Of a DNA stretch of 26,843 nucleotides, positions 1-11,300 are shown one piece after another. The first letter of the stretch is position 1. Each line of letters begins with the position of its first letter. This DNA comes from a virus, in IMG/VR virus record IMGVR_UViG_3300024500_000092, positions 1-26,843 of that record; one strand, 5' to 3'. Below the pieces are notes generated by a model. It was given only the letters and a program-made list of their open reading frames with translations. It was not told the origin of the DNA and made no database searches. Position numbers and translations under genes: made by a program.

Positions 1-1689
1 GTCCGGAATTCTAAATGTGTTGACTCCAGTTAACGAACCTGTACCATTATATGTTGTTCCAATTACATCGTATAGATCTGGAAATTTTGATCTTTCAACT
101 TCTGATCCATCACAAAATAAAAAACCATAAGGTGCTGTTGCGCCTGCATATGGAATGATGCCACCGATTGGAATACCCATATCTCCAACAAATGTGTCTC
201 TTGTTTGTTTTAATAAACCAGACGATATAGTTGTAGATTCGCTTGCTCTATATGTTAATACATAATCTGTCTTTTTAGATACTTTAGGAAATGGTTCGGA
301 CTTACTAGAAATAATGTTTGCAGTAAGAGTTGTGTTAAAAATCTTAGTGTAACTTCCTGTTTGCCCGTCGAACTGAATTGCAGGACTAACAACGTCTCCG
401 GATAACTGAAATGTTGTAACATTTTTTAATGATGTCGCTGTGTTAGAATTACCACTAATATTTCCATCAAGGACGCCTTGAATGGTATCTGCAATAATTG
501 TTTTAGCCTGTACTGTATTCCATCTCTTTAATCCGGTTCCTAGATTAAAGGTATCAGTTGTTTTTGGTTGTATTGTATTAGATTCTAATACTCCAGCAAT
601 ACTAGCACCCTCGCCAACTAAAAGATTTTTAGAAATTGCTACACCGCCGGCGGTCCTGATGCTTCCGTTATTTAAATTTGTACTTGCTGTAATATCTGTT
701 ACAATAACAGAACCAGTAAGTTTAATGTTTCCGTCAACATCTAATGCTTCAGTAGGACTGGCTTGATTAATACCAACTGTATTATCAACTACTTTAAGAA
801 TAGTAGAAGGAATACCATTTCTGTTTGTCTGTATATCAATCGAACTGCCTGCTGCCGAATTATAAATCTTAGCGGTGGTAGCAGTAGTTCCGATATTAAA
901 TGTTCCGTCAATACCTACGGTTAAGCCGTTATTATTTCTAATATTAAACGCATAGTCAGTAGTATTAACTGTATTAGATCTTAAAAATTTTCCGGCAGCA
1001 ACTTCAACGCCGCCAATGTTTAAGGCATTTGCATTTTTAGCTGTTCCATATAAAGTAGGAAGGTACCCTCCAACAAACTCATTTATTGCAGAGTCTGTTG
1101 TTGGCAATGAAATATTCATACCTGATCGAATAATATCAAATCCGGTAATTAAAACTTTTGGGGTAAAACTGTCTTTAGAAAAAATAATTACAGGAATATC
1201 TGCAATATAAAATGTTAAAATATATCGAGTGATGTTATCCGAATCGGAAATACTTTCAACTACTGGTCCGTATCTTAAACCGTCTACAGAACTTTCTGCA
1301 GGACCAACTAATAGCCAACGTGTGCCTGTAAAAATACGAAGCTGTTGATTAGTTGTATCTACCCATAATTCACCAACCTTGCTTTCTGCAACTGCTGGTT
1401 CTGTTGTTCCCTTTTGAATTCCCGATGCTGCTTTCCAACTTGTGTTGTCCCACATCATTAGAATTCCGTCATCGCTCTTATACCAAAGTTGTCCTTCTGT
1501 AGGATTCATTGGTTCGTCTGTTGAAGCAAAATTCTCTAATAATGCTAAAAAGTTTTCGGCTACAATCTGACCGTACCCAGTAACGTTTCTACCTGGAAAT
1601 GTTAAACTAGTATCAGTGTTTGATGTATTATCAAATACTGTTATAGGAGTCTTATTTGCACTATCTGTAAAATTAACAATATATGGCAT
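1..1689 (-). CDS. Tail fibre protein with phage tail-collar domain (partial)
   Basis: Virion protein, probably a tail fibre that binds the host surface. The reading frame is open from the ATG at 1689 to the window edge: 563 residues are visible and the C-terminus is missing. Residues 60-130 hold two tandem copies of a short aromatic module (GQLWYKSDDG near 66-75, GELWVDTTNQ near 106-115) common in fibres of marine T4-like phages. Residues 205-440 are typical fibre-shaft sequence (GTAKNANALNIGG, AGGVAISKNLLVG, NLGTGLKRWNTV). Residues 509-531 match the phage tail-collar domain (GGIIPYAGATAPYGFLFCDG, then a few residues on SKFPDLYDVIGTTY). The start is supported by AGGAG eight bases upstream, inside the end of the preceding gene. 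The collar call is strong; the exact fibre (long, short or whisker-like) cannot be decided. Confidence 0.85.
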   Translation of the reverse strand, partial: MPYIVNFTDSANKTPITVFDNTSNTDTSLTFPGRNVTGYGQIVAENFLALLENFASTDEPMNPTEGQLWYKSDDGILMMWDNTSWKAASGIQKGTTEPAVAESKVGELWVDTTNQQLRIFTGTRWLLVGPAESSVDGLRYGPVVESISDSDNITRYILTFYIADIPVIIFSKDSFTPKVLITGFDIIRSGMNISLPTTDSAINEFVGGYLPTLYGTAKNANALNIGGVEVAAGKFLRSNTVNTTDYAFNIRNNNGLTVGIDGTFNIGTTATTAKIYNSAAGSSIDIQTNRNGIPSTILKVVDNTVGINQASPTEALDVDGNIKLTGSVIVTDITASTNLNNGSIRTAGGVAISKNLLVGEGASIAGVLESNTIQPKTTDTFNLGTGLKRWNTVQAKTIIADTIQGVLDGNISGNSNTATSLKNVTTFQLSGDVVSPAIQFDGQTGSYTKIFNTTLTANIISSKSEPFPKVSKKTDYVLTYRASESTTISSGLLKQTRDTFVGDMGIPIGGIIPYAGATAPYGFLFCDGSEVERSKFPDLYDVIGTTYNGTGSLTGVNTFRIPD

Positions 1690-1692
1690 TTA

Positions 1693-2340
1693 TTAAGCTC
1701 CTGTAAATCCAGTTAAACTTTGTATACGAATTGTGTAGTCAATTTGTAATAATCTGTTTAACGATTTTTGAACTGGGTGGAAAACTACGTGGGTTAACAA
1801 TTTGCCTGTTCCGTTGGGGTTGTAGCTCATTAGTCCCAGTTCATCAAATACAAATTCTCCATTCATATCAACAGAGTTATCAAATGCTTCTTGATCTAAA
1901 GGCTCGCCGTAGTCTAATAAACAACTAATTAAAATGTCGCTATAAGTTGCTCCGCTGATATGTCTAATTTCCATTTTATTTCTCAACGGGTCAGTATTTG
2001 ATGACGAATTCTGATCAACAATTTTTGAATAAGTTTGGTTATATAAGCTAGAATTAATACCAGTTGTATTTGGAGTTAGATATGTTATTAACCCTGTTGG
2101 ATCTACTGTTGTTCCGCCTGTTCCAAACACCATTTGATATACTGTTCCTTGACCTTGATTTGACAACGATTGTACCATTGCAACTGACATATTTTCGTAA
2201 TGGATAGCGTTGCGTTTATCAATAAACACCTCTTTGGTCTCGGGATCGAAGATTTTAATATGCCCTTCAAAATGGAATCCGCCCGTTTCGTTTGGGCGTT
2301 TTTCCTGCGGCTGTGTAGTTTTTTCTTGATTTTGCGACAT
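1693..2340 (-). CDS. Hypothetical virion structural protein, 215 residues
   Basis: Unnamed protein between the giant gene and the tail fibre, presumably part of the baseplate periphery or fibre attachment. The frame extends up to an ATG at 2367 (224 residues), but the ATG at 2340 is preferred. It has GAGAA just upstream (2345-2349), and a late-promoter-like AATAAATA at 2369-2376 would start transcription at about 2363, past the first ATG. The protein opens with a polar, Gln/Glu-rich tail (about 20 residues), then a compact beta-rich body (GGFHFEGHIKIFDPETKEV near the front). It ends in a conserved-looking stretch with FVFDELGLMS and THVVFHPVQKSLNRLLQIDYTIRIQ-type sequence. There is no signal peptide, membrane segment or enzyme motif. 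A virion role is inferred from position only. Confidence 0.7.
   Translation of the reverse strand: MSQNQEKTTQPQEKRPNETGGFHFEGHIKIFDPETKEVFIDKRNAIHYENMSVAMVQSLSNQGQGTVYQMVFGTGGTTVDPTGLITYLTPNTTGINSSLYNQTYSKIVDQNSSSNTDPLRNKMEIRHISGATYSDILISCLLDYGEPLDQEAFDNSVDMNGEFVFDELGLMSYNPNGTGKLLTHVVFHPVQKSLNRLLQIDYTIRIQSLTGFTGA
1698..1702 (-). promoter_or_regulatory. Ribosome binding site of the tail fibre gene
   Basis: AGGAG on the minus strand, eight bases before the ATG at 1689. It lies within the last codons of the upstream gene, whose TAA stop at 1693-1695 is followed almost at once by the fibre start. This fixes the fibre start and suggests translational coupling. Confidence 0.7.
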
Positions 2341-2368
2341 TTTATTCTCGTTTGACTCCATCATCATA

Positions 2369-2376
2369 TATTTATT
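2369..2376 (-). promoter_or_regulatory. Candidate T4-type late promoter (AATAAATA)
   Basis: Minus-strand AATAAATA, one mismatch from the T4 late consensus TATAAATA. It overlaps the giant gene's last codon and stop (GAATAA). Late promoters start transcription about five to six bases downstream, near 2363, giving a short leader to the ATG at 2340. It would allow the distal structural and fibre genes to be transcribed without the 13.9-kb giant gene. This is based on sequence match and position only. Confidence 0.45.
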
Positions 2377-5300
2377 CAGGTATAGAAGTGGTCTTCTGCG
2401 CTATGAATTTAGCTACAGGAGTGTTGTTATTCAACAAAGTAACACCCGAACTTGCCGATGTTTCGCTTCTATCGTACCAGGTTTTTCCTGTTCTTCTAAT
2501 TAAAGTTATACGTGTTCCAGCTTTTAACGGGTTAGTTAAGCGTAGATAGTTTGATGACCCGTCAACTGAAAAATCAGCTTCAGTTACAATAAATCCATCT
2601 ATACCGTTATTTTCACTCCAAACAACCTGCGGGTCTTTTACTAATCTTCGGCCCTCTGCAAACACTTCAATAGTATCACAAGGTCCGTAGTTAGTAGGAA
2701 TTGTAATTAAATCCCAGTAAGTTTCCCAATCGTTAGATTCTAAAGGTTTAATATTAATACAAGGTCTGATATTTGTATAAAAACTATCATCAACCTGTAT
2801 AACATTGCCGGTTACATACTTAATTTTTTCATCATAGATGCCCTTAGTTATGTAAAAATTAGAATTGTACCATCTATTTTTATTAGATTTAGTTGGAATA
2901 AATTCAAGAGGACCTATTAATAAACTACTTCCATCACTGTAAAAATCATATCTTTCTTGTGTGTCTTCGTAAGGAATAATATCATTATAACCAACGTCTG
3001 CTACCTTAGTATCAATTAAATATTTTTCTCCAATAGGTGTTCCTCGTGTACCACGTCTTAATTGTCCTAAAACATTTTCTGTTTTAGTCATATACTCTAT
3101 TCTTTCACCGGAAATCCAAACAACTCCAGGAATATTTCTATTTCTAACAGGATCAGCCAATGACGATGCATCATTTAAAGTAATTGTAGTATCAAAATAA
3201 TTTAGATCAGATGCTAATTTAATGTCATCTAAAGAGAATCTATTAAAGTGATATACGTTGAGCATATCTTTGTGAATTTCATATGCACTTGGTAATTTAA
3301 AAATAGATTTTGAAAAACTAATTGTTTTTATTTTATCTTCAGAGGTTGTATCTTCTTTTAGATAAATTGCTCCTCTTGGTAAAGAAACATAATAATCTTT
3401 ATCTAACATTAGTCTATTTCCGTTTTTGTATACCCATACATAGCTAGACGAAATAGGAATTCTAGATAATTGAATATTAACTCTTCCTCCTGTCTTTTCA
3501 TCCGAAACAATATCAAGAGTAGGATATTCATTGAACCAAGTAATGTCAATTTTAACATTATCTGTTTCGTCTGCCGATACCATCGAAACATCGTCTAATA
3601 TCGTAACAGAATTTCCTGATATTGTATACTCTCGTCTTAGGTCATTTTCAACTTTAATAATATCACCAATGTTTAAAGAATCAGGATATATTGTTAATTC
3701 TTTTGTTGGACCATCAAATACATAATTAGTAATGAACTCTACTAATACATCATTAATAAAAACTTTTAAGTTGCTTGGCAAAATACTTCCAGGAGTTTCG
3801 TAAGGATCCTGGCCTAGAACAATAACGTTATTAGTTCCGTCGTATGTTCTATAAATTGTATCAGATCCTTTTAGGATTCGACCGTCAACTTCAACAATTA
3901 CAGCATTACCCGAACTTCCTCTAGAATATTCAAAAAATCCATCTATATCAAATGTTCGTGTACTTCCTTCAAAATAAACTGTTTGTGTGTTGATATTAAT
4001 TACAGATAAGTCACTAGGTGCTATATCTGTTGTTGCTGATAAACATACAATCTTAATTGTATCACCGGCTTCGGGATTAAATCCAAACTCAACTAAAGTT
4101 TTTCCGTTTGTATCAATTATCCCTGTGCTATTTTTAAATCCTGTATCAAATAATCTACCGTTTAATGTTACATAAACATTAGAAGTATTATCGTAATCTG
4201 CATTTGTTAAAAATAAATTTGTATTACCGTCAGCAATAAATTCTTGATAGTCGATAATTCCAAGACCGCCCAATCCAATTGATAATATTTCAACTAAGGA
4301 ATCGGCTGGTGGACTTGATGCAAAATTAACTTTCTGATTTATCAGATCAAGTGTATAATCTATATTGATTACTTGTTTAATTTTATCAATATAAACAATC
4401 ACTGAACTATTTTGCAACACTGGTTGACCAATATTAAAACTAGTATCAACTCCAGTGCTTCGAATTAATTTTGTGTGCAACGGAGCAGAGCCATTAATTA
4501 TATTATTGTATACTTTGATAGATACGCTATCTAATACTTGGCCGGGAACATTTTCTTCTGGTGCTGGTACCTGTTCAGGGCTAATAAACGACCCACCATT
4601 AATAATAATTTCTTCAACCGTTGCTCCATTGGCTGTAACATATGCTCCGTCAATTGCAGAAAGTGTTCCTCCGCTAACCTTTGTATCTAGTAAGTTGTCA
4701 TCTGTAATAGTTACAGAGCCGTCACTTTCAATTGGGCGGAAAATTAAAATGTCTCCGGCACTGGTAGAAATATACGTTCCAATTTCAATATTTGAAGTAT
4801 TACCGTCGCCGACAAAAGATGGCATTTGTGCGTTAGGATTAATTGCAACCGACGAATCCCAAGCATCTGTATAGTTAGGATCGTCAATTCTAATAATTTC
4901 TCCTGTTACTGAATTTTTTATGTAGATGTTAATAATTTGACCGTTTGCAGGAACATACGGTAAAGTAACATATGTTGTGCTTCCATCACAGACATGGTAA
5001 TAATCTGAATTTGCTTCAACACTATCCCAGTTGTCAGTGAACCAAGGCAGAGCGTCCCATCCACCAGTAACATCAAAGGTAGTACCTTGGATTTGAACAC
5101 CTCCAAAGTCAATACCTGTCATTAACTGTCCTAGATCCTTTCCTATCATTCCCGCCTTAGGATTATACTTCTGTTCAATTCTATTAACAGCATCAAACAA
5201 TTCAATATTTTTATCGTAGTTTACTACTATAATATCTCCTGCAGACGGTGCTATTGCAAAATTTAATTTTCCTTGTAGACTCTTAAATCCAGGAACTGTT

Positions 5301-8300
5301 GAATAATATAATGTAATTGTGTAATCAGAATTTAATAATAATTGATTATTTTTATAAACTGATATTTTATTTTTATCTCTGGAAGGTGCGTAAGATAAAT
5401 TAAACACCGATGTTGTTCCTGTTGCAACAAATCTTTCAGATTGTGAAAAACTAGTATACAATCCAGAAGTTGTTAACCTATCAAATTTAACTGATACATG
5501 AAGTGATCTAATTAAACTGTTTCCAATGATTGCAACTGCTTTGGCCGATCTAGCTCCGGCTGAATTTCCTCCAACCAATGAAACAGTAGGAGCAGACAAG
5601 TATCCTTGGCCAGCATTAAGAACTACAATGCCGGATACTTTACCATTAGAAATATAAGCCTGTGCTGTTGCGCCAGTGCCAGATCCTTCAATTAATACTT
5701 TAGGTGGAGTTTTGTATAATTCTCCCGAATCGTATACTTGTATATCTGTAATCGAATATCCGTTATTATCAGACCACCACTTCCAAGGATAAACATTTAA
5801 TAAATCATTATCAAGTTTGATCGGAATAACTTTTCCATCTTTAACAGAAAACGTTGGTTCTAAATCAAAGTCTGCTACAGATAAATCATATTTTTCAGGA
5901 GTTGTGTATTGGCTAACATACTCTCTAACAGTAGTTCTAAAAGGTTTTACTTCGTTAATATATTCTTGATAACTTGATAAATTATCATTTTTATAGTTAG
6001 TTGGCTGACTAAATGCTCCTACGTTGTGTGTTGCATTTACAAAACTTGTTTTAAACATCCAGTCAACATATTGTTGCTCAGACAACACATATCTCATAGA
6101 TGCAAAAAATAAATTGTTCCATTCGATATTAAAATCGCCAACGAAAATATCTTCTTTAACAGCTTTTAAAATATTTCTTAATTCTAAAGATGTGTTAATA
6201 TCGTAATTTGTATCATCATACGCCTGCGATCTATCAAATCCAATTCCAAAGATTGAAGCGTCGTATAATGAGTCACTTAATTTTATAGTTCCGTTTTCTC
6301 TCGAAATTAATTCAAATCTGTCTAAGAAAGTACTGCCTGTATCTGAGACCTTTTCAAATACTGCCCATCCACCTGATCCATATTCTTTAACTCTTATCAG
6401 GTCGCCGACGGAAATTTTATAAATTACTTCGTCGTGTATGCTTAATAGTTCTTTGGTAATTCTAGATTTGTTATTGTATCCAGATTTCCACCAATCAATA
6501 TAACTCCAATATCTTGTAGTATCGTATGCTTGTGATTGAGTTCTAAAGAAAGTTTTTCTTACATCGTCCCAAGAATATATACTCCAGAAATTGTTAATAG
6601 TAGAATCAGAGTTTACTAATACAGAGAAATAACGAACAGACGCATTAATTGTACTGTATTTTTTTCCTCTAGTTAATACTGTTACTGTTCTAATTCTTCC
6701 TTGGTTGTCAAGAGTTACTTCTGCAGATGCACCTTTGCCATCCCCATTAATAACAACATTAGGAACTACTTTATAACCGAAACCAGGATCTATAATATCA
6801 ATAGTGTCTAATTCACCGTTTACAATATTTGCAGACAGCACAGCTTTTTTGGTTCTTATGGTACCTACATTTTGCAAATCTATTTCAGTGTCAACTTGAA
6901 CATCGTATAGATTTAAGATTTCAGCAGGGGCTGAATCTTTTAAGTTTAAATTTGTAAAATCAATAATAGTTGCAAACGGTTGTTTTAACAATACAGAATT
7001 TATTTTGTTAACAACAAGTTTTAATGCTGCATCTTTGTTAACAAACATACTTTGACGAGGTCTAAAATCTATTCCGTATTTTTGTTTTGCCGGAATGTTG
7101 ATATCAGGAACTCTATTACCGATAATATCAAAACCAACTAAACTGTCTATCCATTTATTTTCAAGTTTAGGTGTTGGTAAGCTGCTAGCAATACCTTCAG
7201 TCATTAATTGATATTCTTTATGTACTGGGATTGATATACCTAATTCGTTCTTATATTTTATATTAAGCAATGCAGTATCTGATTGAATAATAGAATCAAA
7301 ATTATAGGTTATAAATTTATCAGAATCAACAAATGCTATAAACGGTAGTCCAGTTCCTACTGGGTTTGATATCAAACTAGCTACTTCAGAGCAAGATTTT
7401 CTTCTAAAATTTAAATTAGAAGGAACTGTAGATTTATTCTTTACCCAGTAATAATAAAGAGTCTTGTTCACTTGACCACTGATAGAATTATAAAATTGTT
7501 TTGTGCTATAGGTATCATCATTAGGATATAATGGCTGGCCGGAAATTCCAACTGCTAGGCCTTCGTTTGTATCAGCTAAAGCAGCCCACTCGCTAGGCAA
7601 CAACGGAGTTTCCACCCATTCGTAAACATCAATACTTGCGCCAGTTACTAGTTGTGTCCAATTACCTTGTCTGTAGGAAATGTCTCCAATTTCAGAATAC
7701 ATCCATTTTGCATTACCTACATTCCACCATAGCTGTCCAACATTTTTTTCTAGCCAGTTAATAGAACTATCAACTACTACGTCTTCAGTTCCTACAGTAT
7801 AGACCGCAGGGTCGTATGGTGTTTTAAATTTAATTTCTTCTTCTGCTAAATTAAGGATTTTACCTTTAGCAGGATCTATAAAATCTATATCCTGTATTTT
7901 AACATTTTTAATATTGTCGTATAACTCAACACTATTAATTTTTCTTATGTCAACTAAAGGAGATTGTTGAGATATAATAGTCCAAGAATCAACAGAAGAA
8001 TCTTTGCTGAATAATCTTATATTACCAATGTAATCTCCTGTATTATCTTTTCTATAATAAGGAGACCCTACTAATACTTTTGATCCAACACAATCAATAC
8101 TATAACCAAAACTTTCATTTTCAACAAGTACAGATTCTAATTTTTCTGTTAAGAAAAATTCGTTGTCTTTTTTATCAAATATATAAACGCCGCCGGTGTA
8201 TCCTTGGTCAACATAGAAACTAGTTCTTCCTTGATCAAAGAGTGTTCCGCTCATTGAATCAAATATTATAGGATAATGCGAATAAGTGTTTTTAGAACCG

Positions 8301-11300
8301 ATGGCTATTTTATATCCGTCCGGGCTAATAGAAACGCCGTATCCAAAGTATTCACTTGGATACATTTCATAACTTTCTAATTTTTGTTTTACTTTAAATT
8401 CAGAAATATTGGAATCAAAATTAAGAACATATACTGATCCTTGATTTTGATAATTTATGTCTGATCGTGGGCTAGAAATAATCAATGTAGTACCGGATGA
8501 GTCAACATCTACAGAATATCCAAATTGATCTCCAACATTTATTTCCATGCTCACATCTGAATAAGATGATATGTTTGCAGATGTTAGTGTCTGGATTAAC
8601 TGATATAAATCATAACTAGTTTTCTTGTATACAAAAACTTTTCCTGAAGGATTAGCAGCACTATCGCCTACTTCTTGCCAATTGGCACTGGACGACGGAT
8701 CTTCTCCTTGACTTCTGTAAGTAGAATCTGGGTTTCCTGACGCATCTCCTAATCGATAATAGATATCTGAATATTTGACAACTTCTCCTTCTGCATATTC
8801 TACATCGGCTCTCCACAATCCTTTGTAGTTAGAAAAATATTGACCGTCGGCATACGGAGCGCCAACAACTAATATACTTCCGTCTCGGCTCATTGTTAAA
8901 CTATAACCAAATTGTTCATCTTGTTTTATAATTTCTGTAAGTTGATCCACTGAAATTATTCCAGCTGCAACTGTTGAGCCGTCGTCTTCTATAGACACAT
9001 TTGTTGGTAAAGAGCAGCTTGTAGAAACATCACTAACTTTTATCCAACCAGATGATTCTAGTGTTAATGTGCTGCCGTCACCTTGTTGTGTTTCAAGTGC
9101 CTGCCATAGGTTGCCCTTGACTTCTTCTACAATTGGATCTTGTGCAGGTTGCCATACAATATCGCCTTCACGATAAATTGTTGAAGGATTATAAATTCCT
9201 TTATAGTGAGAATTTTCTAAATGTTCCCAGTCGGTTCCTGTGTTTTTAAACAAATAAACTCTTCCGGAACTGTTTACTGATCCTACAGCACTAACTGCCA
9301 TATAATAATTTGTACCGTCATAACTTACAGTTACATTAGATCCAAATTTTTCATTTTCAACAGGTCGAGGACTTACAAATGCTTTTGCATTTGTGTATCT
9401 TCCATTTGAAAATTCATATATTGCAATCATTCCTTGATTGTAAAAACCAGAAACTCTTCCTGATGTTAGTACTGGAATATTAGTTGCAATTTCCCAATCA
9501 TCAGTGTTAACTGCTGCTACTGTACTTCCGTCAGTACCTAGATAGTTAGGATTCTTGGCTCTCCAGATTTGTCCGGAATAAAGCACAATATCGTTTGTTT
9601 GATATCTTACCTGAGACTCCCAAGGTCCTTGGTAATTTGTTTTTAATCCGCTGGCTTCAGGCGTTCCAATAATTAAAAATCTTCCGTCCGGTGACAACGC
9701 CATTGATTTACCAAACGATCCAACTGCATTACTATATGTGTTAACTGGAGGAGACAATATTTGTTTTATTTGTAGGCCGGTATCAGTTTCAACATAAACT
9801 ACAACTATTCCCGATCCTGGAATACTTGAAATTATTTGTTTATTAATATTGTCGTACAGAACTGACGATCCGGCAAATAGCGGATTAGTTACACCGTAGT
9901 CAGAAATTGTTTTAGGAGAATACTGTTTATTTTTTTCAACAACTTCCCAATTTCCTGTATCATTAGAATCAACAAATAATCTAGATTTATTTTTTAATAA
10001 CGCTGCTTGTTGGTTGTCTATAGATTGATAATCAGCAAATCTGCATTCAGTTATTAACTGAACTCGTGTAATTGTACTGTAATCAATTACAGGATCTTGA
10101 ATCGTTGACGATACATTAACAGTGATTGTTGCAGTAGTTTTATTAGAAACTTTATAAAAGCCTACTAAATTTAATATGTTTCTAAAGCCCACATACTCGT
10201 CGATTTGAATAGAGTGCGGACGATTAAATGTAATAACAACTGTTGTATCCGATGGACGAGTGACGTCAGTTATTTCAAGAGTGGCAGATTCGTTAACTCT
10301 TAATACTGTCCAAGAATCTTTTTCAAACGTAACCCAAATGTGATCATTTTCTTTTATAGAATTTATATCTAAAGTTAATAAATCTTCTCTTGTCTTAATA
10401 GAATGATCAATAGTAGTCGAAGTAATATATCCTGCGGTATAAGGGCAAGATAAATCAGCAGTGGGTGATATATTAACATTAAATGGGGTTGGTACTATTG
10501 TAAAATCAGAAGAAGTTATTCTATACTTTTGATCTGTAGTTAAAGCAGACTTAGTAGTTTCTATTAAAAATTGTTGAGGGTTAACTTCTAATTTATTTTT
10601 TTCAATTTGTATTTCAACTTCAGTAAGCTGATCAACGCCTCCGACTTTTCCTACTAAAAATGCCCATTCTTCGTTGAGAGAAATACTATCAGTTTCTGAA
10701 CGACTTAATTTTCCAAATATTTTTGTAATCGAATTTGCTGTTCCTTTTTCACGAACAAATCCTTGATATATTTGAAATTGTGTAACTGGATCTTCTGAAA
10801 GATTCTGTAGATAATTTCTAGTTTGATATCCTATTGTATGACGAGCTAAATCTCTGTGACTCTTGTCTAGGCCGTCTGACGTTACTTCAAAATAATCAGA
10901 GAACCCTTTAATTTTGTAATCGAAGTTAGGAACTAACTGTTTTTCTGGAGTTGTATCTAACTTGCTCCAATAGGCATCATTAAATGTTTGAGAGCCCGGC
11001 TGATTAATCAAGCTAGTCCAATTGTAAGATTTATAAGAAACAATATCGCCTAACTTGTAATCAGTATATGGTACCCAAGGTTGTATATTAACATTATCAA
11101 ATAAGAATCCTGGGCTGGTATAATCTCCGTCCCAATCGGTTGTTCTATATCCGTGTACTTTTATTCTTCCTTGACGGTAACCGGTTGTCTTGTCATAGAT
11201 AGTATCGTTAAAAACTGTTTTATCGTCAAAAATAGTTACGTGTTCTTTCAGAACATAAAATAACTTTAGATAGTAAATACCGTCAGTGGTATTTGTGGTA

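Larger units (their letters stand above)
7935..9841 (-). other. FG-GAP (integrin-like) beta-propeller region of the giant protein
   Basis: Residues about 2130-2765. Six clear blades carry the FG-x-S/N/G-hydrophobic-x-hydrophobic-S-x-D-G-x-x-hydrophobic-x-hydrophobic-G-x-P hallmark. Their FG positions are residues 2172 (FGKSMALSPDG), 2295 (FGSNVTVSYDG), 2440 (FGYSLTMSRDG), 2569 (FGYSVDVDSSG), 2628 (FGYGVSISPDG) and 2707 (FGYSIDCVGSK). A degenerate unit lies near 2407 (NVSIEDDGSTVAAG). Most are followed by a G-x-V-Y-V/L-F/Y strand (SGRVYLFK, SGKVFVYK, QGSVYVLN, GGVYIFDK). With the degenerate unit this would give the seven blades usual for this fold. Such propellers bind proteins or sugars in other systems. 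Confidence 0.75.

Noticed and set aside
482-766. Plus-strand open frame of 94 codons opposite the tail fibre gene
   Set aside because: It lies wholly antisense to a well-supported fibre frame. Its protein shows no motif and no ribosome site stands before it. Other plus-strand frames at 1016-1210, 1731-1928, 3531-3725, 4455-4874, 17699-17914, 20405-20671, 23830-24162 and 25090-25581 were dropped for the same reason.
3409-3591. Short minus-strand frame inside the giant gene
   Set aside because: Same strand but a different frame from the giant gene, with no ribosome site and no recognisable protein. The same applies to minus-strand frames at 4918-5112 and 24698-24895.
8665-9632. Possible DNA-level tandem repeats or an inserted mobile element at the propeller inserts
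   Set aside because: The similarity between inserts is visible only at protein level. No direct or inverted DNA repeats, transposase or base-composition shift are seen.
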